A stretch of 64,000 bases of DNA, from positions 62,001 to 126,000 of the forward strand of contig OZ237773.1 in assembly GCA_965178125.1 (NCBI GenBank), given 5' to 3'. The position numbers and the translations under genes are program-made. Origin of the DNA: Bilabrum cf. latius (lineage: Eukaryota > Bigyra: Bicosoecida > Bigyra > Bicosoecida). Within the stretch, counting starts at the first letter, position 1. The number at the start of each line of letters is the position of its first letter. A model generated the notes under the pieces. It was not told where the DNA came from. It saw nothing but the letters and a program-made list of their open reading frames with translations, and did not search any database. Positions 12,701 to 22,316 of this stretch are shown here, one piece after another.

Positions 12701-15700
12701 CGCCACCATCCCCGCATCGACATTCGGCGGCATGGACGGCCTGCGGGGGATCGACATGTCCTCCTGCGACCAGCTGACCACCATCCCGTCCCACGCTCTG
12801 GTCACGGACAAAGGCACCCTCACGGAGATCCAGCTGCCATCCAGCCTCACCACCATCGAGGTGGAGGCATTCACCACGACGGACGGCGTGCAGCAGGCGG
12901 GCGTTGAGGTGCTGGACCTGTCAGGGACCCAGCTTGCATCGGTGGTGGATGGCTCCTTCAGAGGACTGCATGGAGTGACCAGGCTGTCCATGCCATCCAC
13001 CCTGGCCACTTTCCCCGCATCGACCTTCGGCGGCATGGACGGCCTGCGGGGGATCGACATGTCATCCTGCGACCAGCTGACCACCATCCCGTCCCACGCT
13101 CTGGGCACGGACAAAGGCACCCTCACGGAGATCCAGCTGCCATCCAGCCTCACCACCATCGAGGCGGAGGCATTCACCACGACGGACGGCGTGCAGCAGT
13201 CGGGCGTTGAGGTGCTGGACCTGTCCGGGACCCAGCTTGCATCGGTGGTGGATGGGTCCTTCAGAGGACTGCATGGAGTGACCAGGCTGTCCATGCCATC
13301 CACCCTGGCCACCATCCCCGCATCGACCTTCGGCGGCATGGACGGCCTGCGGGGGATTGACATGTCCTCCTGCGACCAGCTGACCACCATCCCGTCCCAC
13401 GCTCTGGGCACGGACAAAGGCACCCTCACGGAGATCCAGCTGCCATCCAGTCTCACCACCATCGAGGCGGAGGCATTCACCACGACGGACGGCGTGCAGC
13501 AGGCGGGCGTTGAGGTGCTGGACCTGTCAGGGACCCAGCTTGCATCGGTGGTGGATGGCTCCTTCAGAGGACTGCATGGAGTGACCAGGCTGTCCATGCC
13601 ATCCACCCTGGCCACCATCCCCGCATCGACCTTCAGTGGCGCCTTCGGAGCTGCCGGTGCGTTGACCATCGATGCTCGTGGCGTGCGATCCCTGCACGCG
13701 GATAGCTTCCAGGGCATCGCCGGGGCACCTAGTGCCCTGACGATCAATGTGCCAGCTTTGGAGACTGGGGAGACTGGAACATTTAGGTCCCTATCAGATC
13801 TGCAGCGCCTGGAGCTCACGGTATCCTCGTCCTTCGCTGCCAGCAGCGACACATCCTGCGGGTTCTTCCGGGGACTGACCGCGCTGTAGTCGCTGGTCAT
13901 CCACGGCAACGGGGCCGCCAATGTCTTTGGGCAGTTGCAGGACTTGGCGAACGACGGATTCGCAGGCTGCGACTTCAAGTCCAGCATCCGGGAGCTACAT
14001 CTCCATGGGCTGGACCTTCGTCAGCTTGCGCTGACCCAAGACACATTCTCTTCCCTGACGGGGCTGGAGAAGCTGACCGTCAGTGGTTCATCCGGTGACA
14101 TGGGCTTCAGCATCGAAGATGATGTGCTGACCCCGCTGGTTAGCCTTTAGCAGCTGGATCTATCGGGCAATGGGATTGAAGAACTGCCGCCCCTGACCTC
14201 AACCCCATCCAGCATCTTGGTCAGGATCAATCTCGAGAGCAACTCACTGACCTACGTGCACGAAGGCGCATTTGACAAGCTGCTCGGACTCGTCCAGGTG
14301 GACGTGGACACGGTTGGTGTGTGCACCCAGGGCGCCTCCCGTGGAGTGGTGCAGCTGTCGGGAGGGCCTGGGCCTGCCATGTGCATCGAGTGTCAGCTGG
14401 GGTAGTACTGCGAGGATGGATTGCTGCAAGCCCCCTGTCCTAGAGGCACCTACAACCCCTAGTACAGAGCCACCTCCCTTGATGCCTGCAGGTAGTGTCC
14501 AGAGGGCACCACCACTAGCGTCCCAGGATCCAGCGGGCCTGAAGACTGCATCACCATCACCGTGTCATGTCCTGCCGGTACTGCGGGTCAAGAGTGTGAC
14601 AAGTGCCAACCCGGAACCGCCTCAATGGGAGGCAACATATTGCAATGCATCACGTGCAAAGAGGGCACGGTGTCTCGATCCAATACGGGATCGTAGGTCT
14701 GTGTCGACTGTCCTGCTGGCACTCACATGCCCCTGCAGGGCCGGTCGCTTGTGTCCAGCTGCATTGCCTGTCCTGAGGGCCTCAGGAGCGACGGTGGGTC
14801 CAGTATGTGCTCCGGTTGTCCTGGGGGCACCTTCCTGGACTCTGACACTGGGACATGCGTAGATCCACCGGTGGAGTGCGATGCCGACGGGGCTGTATGC
14901 CTGCCAGGCGTGCCCGAGCCCGTGCCTGCTCCCACGATCGTGGTAGCCCAGGTGCTGCAGCTGCCGCTGCCTTCGGGAGTGGATGATGCTCCAATACCCA
15001 CTGCAGGTGCACCTACCGAGACATCTGTGACTGAAACCCGTCGACTGCGGGTGGGGGGAGTAGATTTGTCGCTGGAGGAAGCCGTGGTATCAGCGAGGAT
15101 GGGTGGTAGTGTCGGGAGGAGACTACAAGAGGCCGAAGGCGGTAGTGGAAATTAGGAGGACGAGGAGGACGAGGAAGGTAACAGCATCCTGGAGACGATG
15201 GCCTGGGTCGTAGCTTCATTCATCATCGCGCTCGTGCTGGTGCTGCTGCTCGTGCCATCCACCCGGCCCATCCTGCACTCGGGGCTGCGTATCGTTGACA
15301 ATATGGCTTCGGCCCATTCTCCAACCGAGTACTCGGCCATTCGCAAAGTAACCACGGCTTCGGGGGGCTGGTTCACGGTGGCAGCCTTCCTGGTGGCTCT
15401 GGCCTCATCGTCTTCGCTCCTTGTACAGTTTGCCTTTCGCAACTCGGTCACCACGGACGGCCTGAGGGTGGCCACACAAGGCGTCCCGGGGGCTAGTCGG
15501 GCCGCTGCTGCTCGCACTGATGTGGTGCTGGACGTGGCCGTGCCCAAGACGTCGCTCGTGGGATGTCCTGACGCCCTTCAACTGTCCGTGTCCCAGGGCC
15601 GGCTGTTCGTCGCATCCGGGGAGGGGCAGACGGCCCCTCCTCATTCCTTGTCTGGCCTTGCTGTCGATGTGCAGGTAGAGGAGCTGGAGATTGCAGTGGA

Positions 15701-15723
15701 AGTGTCATCATCATCTTCTTCCG

Positions 15724-15757
<34 letters not shown>

Positions 15758-16589
15758 TCAGCAGTAGTCGCTGTGCTGGATGCGGGCCACGTGCGCCGAC
15801 TGCGGGCTGTAGCAAGCCACGTCGCTGCAGGTGGACGCGCATTGGGCGGCTCAGGTGATCGGCTGGCGACTGGCCACGATGGACGCTGAGGGTGCATGGT
15901 CGCTGGAGAGCGGGGTGGCCGTGCCTCCTGCTGGTGACCCCGACGTGACGAATGTCACGCTACACGTGAACGAGATGCTGGGCCTGCGCACCGAGGCCAT
16001 CGCGCTCGTGGGGCATCTGCTGGACGACTCCACCGTGCGAGGATCGGATCCTCTGCAGGCCGACGGGTACCGCACGCAGGACACGCAGACTGGTGCAACT
16101 GAGACCCGGCCCGTGGGCAGCATCAACCCGGCCACATCGCTGACGCAGCTGCGGATCGAGCTGCAGCGATCGGGGGTCTTCGCTACGACGCAAGTGGTGC
16201 CTGCGCTGAGCCCTGCGCAACTCGCGTCGGCTATCTCTGGCCTGGTGGTTGGTATCCTGGGCGGGTTCACGTCTGCGTTCGCGCTGTTCGAGAAGTTCGC
16301 GGGCGAGAGGATGGTGTGGCTGTGCGGGCCTACGGGGCTAGTGGCCACGCAGGAGGAGGAGGAGTTGAGGAGGCAGAGGGAGGGGGAGTTGAGTGCCCCT
16401 GTGGCTAACACCACAAGACCAAAGGGCATACCAGGCAAGGTCGGTGCCCAGAGCACGAAGGGGGCTGCTCCTACTGGTGAGATTATGCCCATGCAATCAC
16501 CGATGTGGTCCGAGGATGAACGTCACTGTGCGAAGCAGAAGGAGGGCACGGAGGAGGGCACGAAGGCGGGCAAGAGGGAGGGCCAGTGA
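9747..16589 (+). CDS. Giant RCC1-like / BspA-type LRR membrane protein
   Basis: One intronless frame of 2281 codons ending in TGA, with 16 in-frame TAG codons. The start at 9747 (or 9771) places a hydrophobic signal peptide (MPLLIIPLACLLILSRTVSA) at the N-terminus. Residues about 40-360 hold RCC1/BLIP-II-type blades recognisable by repeated CGI...HCWG motifs. Residues about 385-1550 are leucine-rich repeats of BspA type, including nine near-identical 101-residue units (397-1305). Residues about 1550-1715 are Cys-rich repeats with CPxGT motifs, like ephrin-receptor-type GCC2/GCC3 modules. Three transmembrane segments follow (about 1817-1838, 1874-1898, 2158-2182), separated by a polySer tract and a soluble region, then a charged Glu/Lys-rich tail. 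This architecture suggests a surface receptor or adhesin. Several TAG codons occupy positions where related motifs carry Gln (L-TAG-QLDLSGN, CR-TAG-CPEG). Confidence 0.85.
10935..13661 (+). repeat. Tandem repeat, 9 x 303 bp coding units
   Basis: Nine consecutive units start at 10935, 11238, 11541, 11844, 12147, 12450, 12753, 13056 and 13359, each exactly 303 bp (101 codons). They differ by only a few substitutions, such as GCG/GTG (Ala/Val), GCG/TCG (Ala/Ser) and ATC/TTC alternations that are shuffled between units, a sign of recent amplification or gene conversion. Each unit encodes about four leucine-rich repeats. The reading frame is kept through all nine. Confidence 0.97.
15700..15767 (+). 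repeat. TCA trinucleotide tract encoding polySer
   Basis: A run of TCA/TCT codons inside the giant LRR gene encodes about 20 serines, ending in CAG CAG TAG. It is a simple-sequence linker between transmembrane segment 2 and the following soluble domain. Confidence 0.85.
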
Positions 16590-16903
16590 GAGATGTGAAG
16601 GGAAGGGTGTGTAGCTACCGTAGGACAGGCTAGCGGGGGGATCAAGATTGATTAATCCTTTGGGATGGTTAAAGTGCGAGGGGTAAGGAATCGACGGCAG
16701 GGAGGAGGGGGCCCAGCTGCTGCTTGACCACCATGCCCAGCAAGCAAGTCATCGGGGATCTGAACGCGGCCTGGGATTAGGCAACCTGCTACTGCTAGAG
16801 GGGAGCAGCTGGACGGGCATGCAAAGCTGGACGCAGCCGGATGGCTCCGGCAACCCTCCAAACTTATAGGTGTTCACCCGAGCTTTTCAATCCCTTGCCC
16901 AGC
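16590..16903. other. Convergent intergenic region, no gene seen
   Basis: Lies between the stop codons of the LRR gene (+) and the BRAP2-like gene (-). It presumably holds both 3' ends; no clear polyadenylation signal or hairpin was recognised. Confidence 0.5.
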
Positions 16904-19900
16904 TCACCGCTTGCGCCTCCTCCTCCTCCGATCTTTCCGCGCTGAGCTAGCCCCATCACCGGCCTCAGCCCCAGCCCCAGCCCTGGCACTCCCATCCTCT
17001 AGTCCAGTAGGTCCAGGATTGCTAGCATCCTCACCTTCTGTAGACGCAGCACCCAGTCCTTCAGCTGCCTCATCGTGCAGTGTAACATCCCCACCGGCAC
17101 CAGTGACCTGGAATGCACCCCCCTTCCCCTCTGTCTCTGTCACTGCCTCTGGCTCCCCTGCACCTTCCCCACCCCCAGTCCCTGCTTCCACACCCTGTGC
17201 TCCACCACTGGCCCGCAGCTCAGCGATCCGAGCCTCCACGCGGCGCCTCGTCTGCAGCGACCGCACGGCCTGTCCCCCCGCGGGCTTTCTCCCCTTGCCC
17301 TTCCCCTTGCCACCGCCGGCACCGGCACCGGCCGACGAGCCCCCTCCCATCCGACTGCGCCCGCCAAGGACCACCGCAGCGCCCATCCCCGGTCCCATCC
17401 CACCGCCTGTACCACCGTGCGATGCGCCCTGCCCGGCCTCTGCCAGCAGCCTGGACTGCACCTCCAAGTTGAGCATCAGCTCCCTCAGCTGCTCCTCCAT
17501 CTCGGCTACCTTTTTGCGCTCCGAATCCAATGCCTGCCTCCCCTCCCTCCTTGCTCTGGCCAGCCGCACCTCCCACTGCTCCTGCCCGGCCTGCATGGAC
17601 CCGAGAAGGCCCTCGGCCTCGTGGGCCCGCCGGGCGGATTCATCCGCGCGTTCCTCCGCTTTCTCCGCACGTTTCTCCGCCGCTGCCCGGTCTCTCTCGG
17701 CGCCCCCTGCCCGGGTCTCCGCCGCATCGGCCCGCTCCTCCGCGGCACGTGCCCGTTCTTCTGCCTCCATCGCCCGCTCCTCCAGAGCCGCGCGGCTGTC
17801 GGCGTGCCTGGCAGCCGCCGCCGCCGCCTGCCCCTCGAAGTACTCCCTCTGTGCCTCCAGTTGGCTGGTCAGCAGGACATTGTACTCGTGGAAAATCGCA
17901 TCGGCCTTAGCGTACAGCGCGCCCTCGTCCACCAGTCCACCCGTGGACTGCGCCTGGCCCTGCCCTGCAACCGCCGTGGAAGCCGCAGCGACAGCGGCAG
18001 AAGCGGAAGCCCCGCTGCCGGCCGCACCCCCGACATGTGACGAGTGCGCCTCGGTAGTACCCCCGTACGCCCCGCTGTCGCTCCTGCCCACGACCCTCCC
18101 ACTGTTCCCCCGCACTACCTCGGGGTCGGGCAGCTCGATCATCTTGCCATCGGTCCGGTTGAGGATGAGCCGGTGGACGTACCCGTCTCCCGAGTAATCC
18201 CACACGCGCTGCGTGTCGAGCTCGACGGCGTACGTGTGTCCCGTAGACCGGAAGTGGTCGAGGGCGTGCTTCCTGTCGTACCGCCCGCACCCTACGGCCC
18301 CGCACACGAGGCACATCCACAGGTTACGCCTGGCCTGGCAGGTCTCGCACTTGGGCGCTTCGTCCTCGTCGGCCTCGCCCATGAAATGCCGGCACACGGG
18401 ACACGTGGCATCGTACCAGTTCCTGATGCAGTCCGTGTGAAACGTGTGGTTGCACACAGTCGTCATGAGACCGGAGGCGGCACCCTCCAGTCGCTCCAGG
18501 CACACGGGGCACGTGGGCAGCTCGGTGAGGCCCGCCGCGGCGCCGGTTCCGCTGGACCGACCCGAGGCACTGCTGCTGCTGGCAGCCCCCGGTGAGGTGC
18601 ATCGCTCTGCAGCATCATCATCACCAGGCAGCCGGCCGCGGGCCCGCTAGGCAGGGGCTGCTGCAGCCGTAGATGGCGTACGAGATGCCGATCCATGCGC
18701 CGCTGCCGCAGCCGAAGCAGCGCTGTTGACTAGCCGAGGAGGGGCCTCGTGGCCTGTTCCCCCGCTGCTGTGCTCGTGGTTGCAACCCTTTCCATGCTGG
18801 CGCCCACCATCCCGGTACCCTGACTCCGCCAGCAGAGCGTGCTACCGCTGCCTCTGCAGACTGAGGCGGGCAGCCTCCAGGTGATCTGCAGAGATTGCGC
18901 GGCGCCACATGAACGCCGGTGCAGGTTCCGCATCCGTGGTGTTCCCACCTGAGCTGTGACGAGCGAGCCATTCCGGGTCGAGCAGCCTGTGCCTGTGACG
19001 AGTGAACCTCTGCAGGTGCTCCGGCGCCGATGCCGTCGAGCTAGCCTCCGATGCGACGGAGCCGCACTCGGGGGCATTGCTCGAGACGTCTGCCTCATCT
19101 CCACAGTCGCTGTCACTCTGAAGTGCCGAATGACTTGCACTACCATGCGCTGCACTCGCACCCTAGCTGGCTTCTCCTCGCAATGCGGACCCCAGCAAGC
19201 CCCCATCACCTGCGTACCCAAGGGAACCGCTAGTTCCGGTTTGAAGCCCATGCTCTGATTTGGGGCCCCGCAGTCCTCTCTCAGCGGATGTGCCGCTGCT
19301 ACTGCCCATGCTGCTGCCTTTGCCAACACCATACCGAGTGGTGGCGACAGCTCCCGGCAGCGAGGGCGGCTGCACTGCACTATGGTGCGTTCCTGCTGCT
19401 TTACTTCGTTGCACTTCTCTATTTGCCCTTCCCCTGCCGGTGTGGGTTCCTGTTTCTGCCCCTGCTGCGGCCGCTGCGGCTGTGCTGGTGCTGGACCCGG
19501 CCAGCTGCGGGATGCCGAACGACATGTCGATGGTCGGGTCTGTTGGGTGCAGCGCATTGCCGCGCGGGTCGCTTGTCGTGGGGTCCGTGCTTCTGCACCG
19601 GCGTACCTCATTGCTCCGATCGAATGCGTCGATGCCTCCCTCCGAGGACGAGGGCGAAGGGCACGGCAGGCGCTCTGTGTCTTTGCCCCGCGGGTCCTTG
19701 CCGGCTGCTGGTGCTTCTGCTGGTGCTGGTGCCGATGACAACGACGGCGGGCGTGAATTCGTGGGCTCGTGCTTCGAAGGCGATGGGTCTCTCTCCTCGC
19801 CCTGCTTGCTCTCGAGCGCGGCGCCGGTTCCGCCCGAAGGAGCAGTCGCACCTGTGGCGAAAGGTCCCGAGGGCCTGTCCCCGGTTTCGGACGGACGTTC

Positions 19901-20458
19901 GAAATGCAACTCCTTCACGTACACAATGCGGCACTACTAGGTCTCAAGTGAGTTGAAAGGCGCCCCGTTTTTGTCCCGGAATGCAGCATCAGCGGCAGCC
20001 TGCGAATCCATCTCGATTGCGGCCATGAATCGGCCCGGCCGCTCGTCCCGCAGAAGCCGCATATGGACCACGTGGGGAAGGTGATCTCCAAGAAAATTGC
20101 AAAGCTCAGCTGGCAGCAAATGGGACGGCACTGCGAGCAGGCACAGGACTCTAGACGGGCCACCAGTCGCTGCAGCACTGCTTGAGCCAGGTGTGGCCAC
20201 CGACACTCCTGCTGTCCGACGTGAAGACTTGTGGTTCCTATCAGCGGATATAAACTCCTACTCGTTTTCGCGAAACAGTCGAATAATGCCTCGAATGCGA
20301 GTAACGTGGACCGTTCCCGTCGAAAAGCGCAGAATCTCTGGCACCACGTCTACGTGGGCTCCTGACTGTCTGCCCGCATTCGCTTCGGACGAAGGACTCG
20401 AGGATCTTAAATTAGGATCTGAAGATATCTGCAAGCGATATGTTGGGGCGGAGTTCAT
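16904..20458 (-). CDS. BRAP2/IMP-like RING-H2 and UBP-zinc-finger E3 ligase
   Basis: One intronless frame of 1185 codons from ATG 20458 to TGA 16904, with six in-frame TAG codons. The order matches BRAP/IMP (yeast Etp1): a BRAP2 RRM-like domain (about residues 70-185, with VLCLLAVP and PFNSLE...CRIVYVKELHF), a RING-H2 finger (about 649-690: CPVC, CNHTFH, CPVC), a UBP-type zinc finger (about 703-765: CETC, CLVCGAVGCGRY, HTYAVEL) and a long Arg/Glu/Ala coiled coil (about 850-1010). Family members are ubiquitin ligases that bind ubiquitin through the UBP finger and modulate Ras-MAPK signalling or cytoplasmic retention of nuclear proteins. About 450 residues of Ser/Ala-rich sequence lie between the BRAP2 domain and RING; most relatives are about 600 residues. 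Two adjacent TAG codons (19934-19939) lie in the BRAP2 domain just before the conserved Cys. Confidence 0.92.
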
Positions 20459-21196
20459 GTTTGAAGTGTCAAGAACGAACAAAAGCAAGCAGCGGAGCAG
20501 TGCGCTGCACCCTTGGCAGCACCAAACATCCGACTGCAACACAATCACTAGTACACCAGTGGACGAGAGCTAAGATCGTGTCATACAAAATGTACACGGT
20601 ACGAGACCACTGGCACTGCCACCCAGCATACCCGCTCGCATCTGCGCACTGGCCGAGGAGGGAACTGCCGTGCCAGTGGCGCTGCCGCATCCCGTTTTGT
20701 ATCACCACCAGCGCATTCACACTCACGCCCCGCGGCTCTTCCTCAGTACCAGCGCATCCTCTGGAAGCAAGAATCCTACATCACTGTATGTTATAGTTAG
20801 TAATTCTTCTTGGATTTTGTTGTTGTTCCCACTGCATCTTCTTCAGGAAGGCAGCCTCGAGGTGCAGGACAGTGGCGGCCTTGCACTGCCAAGTGTTGGT
20901 GGCGTGCGTGGGTGGCATGGTCCGGGCATTGACCCGGAGGAGGAGGGAGGCTGAGACTCGCCGCGACCCAACATACCAACCCACTGCCAAGAGCCGCTGG
21001 CAGGCCGTGATGGTTGCTAGCTAGGGGCCGTCATCGGAGTCTACTTAGGGGTGCCGCCATCACGCTCGCATTCTGATTCGGATATGACACGATACATCAG
21101 CTAAATCTAAGTCTGAAAACAAACACTGGAATCAAATCACCGACAGCTGGCCGTCTCCCACAAGCCGTCAGTTGCAAGGCGCCCCATGCCGGCACG
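20459..21196. other. Intergenic, no gene supported
   Basis: Between the start of the BRAP2-like gene and the stop of the lectin gene, both minus strand. Open frames on either strand are short and lack the strong GC3 bias of the neighbours. Confidence 0.45.
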
Positions 21197-22094
21197 TCAC
21201 TTGCCGAGTGCTCGTGCAAGCTTCTCGTCCTCTGCGATCCCCCTGGCATGCCATGAGGTCCTCCGTGGCATCACTTCGTTCACATTGTACGTGTCCCAGA
21301 TCTCACTGCGCGACGTGTTGGACGGGAAGGGGAGGGGAAGCGAGACGAGTACTACAGGGTGTTGCAACATCATGTGCAGGCGGGCACACAGGCACGGCTT
21401 TCGGTTGCCGACCCACGCACACGTCCCCCGGAAATGTGCAATGCTACATCGAAGTTCCAACAGCTACGCACACTGCTAGAATGCGATGGCAACTCTCTCA
21501 CTTTCCATTCGGCTGCAGCAAGGCCGCTCTGTGGCTAGGAAGCAGCGTCAGTTCAGACGGGATAGGGCTGATGACCCCGGATGGAATGTGCCAACGAACA
21601 TGGCCTCGGTCGTTGAGAATCACAAGGTCTCCCTTCCGGCCGCATCCATTCCCAGGGGCGAAAAATAGAACGCAATTTCTTCCTCTTCCATGTGTGTCAG
21701 ATGCCCACACGTGCTTCCCACCCTTCCTGTAGATAACTAGATTACAGTCAGACTGCATTATCATGTGGGTGTCCCCGGCAACTAGTTTCTTATTGGTTCG
21801 AAGGATCTATCCGAATCGCATGATGTTGGATTCGGCTGCCTCCTGCTTCTTGGCTGCCTCAAGCCAGCACGAGCCGCCGTGCTCAGAGCTAGCACCATGG
21901 CGATTCCTTCGCAATGCCCCAGTGACCTGCCATATTATGAATTTATAAAAAAAACAATGAATCATGATGTTCTTGTGTAAGTACGGCAAACAAAAAAATA
22001 ATCATCGAGGGCTTACACTGGTTCTATCAGTCGCTAAGCTTGTTTGCACAAGTGCTAAGCACGTTATAGACACTGCAACTATGAATCGTAGCAT
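21197..22094 (-). CDS. Secreted bulb-type (GNA-like) mannose-binding lectin
   Basis: Three exons, 22017-22094, 21502-21926 and 21197-21305, join in phase to give 203 residues. Introns are 90 bp (GTAAGC/GGCAG) and 196 bp (GTGAGA/CGCAG). Exon 1 encodes a signal peptide (MLRFIVAVSITCLALVQTSLA). The B-lectin region has the classical mannose-binding motif QxDxNxVxY intact as QSDCNLVIY, followed by HVWASDTHG; two later copies of the motif are degenerate. Lectins of this fold bind mannose-rich glycans outside the cell, in recognition or defence. The one TAG codon (just after Phe-Gly, at 21807-21809) falls at the Gln/Glu of the conserved (S/F)GQxL strand that precedes the sugar site, which supports UAG = Gln. 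The gene ends in TGA. Confidence 0.85.
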
Positions 22095-22316
22095 TGCAAT
22101 CGCCGCTGGCGGCTAATTGATGCAGTGGCTGAGCCGATACTGGCCGGGCGCGCTGTCTCTTTGGTGGTTGTAACCGATATAGGCCCAGAATGATTGGCGA
22201 TTATTCTCTTCTTGTTTTTCTGTAGCGAGCTTGTTCCTCTAGTGAAGCCTTCTGTCACCCAAACAATATTTGGTAACACAATGCAGCTCTCAACCACCAA
22301 CCAGCCCACCGACTCC

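Noticed and set aside
10935-13661. CRISPR-like or satellite array
   Set aside because: Units are 303 bp, directly adjacent, coding and in frame with flanking protein domains; there are no spacers.
10883-13987. 1034-codon open frame antisense to the 303-bp repeats
   Set aside because: The repeat length is divisible by three and one unit happens to be open in antisense, so the frame is open nine times over. The sense frame carries the LRR pattern and continues into flanking domains.
16911-18197. 428-codon plus-strand open frame
   Set aside because: Antisense to the coiled coil of the BRAP2-like gene, which has unmistakable RING and UBP fingers.
20670-20954. Small plus-strand gene upstream of the BRAP2-like gene
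   Set aside because: No codon bias, no recognisable motif and no support from splice sites.
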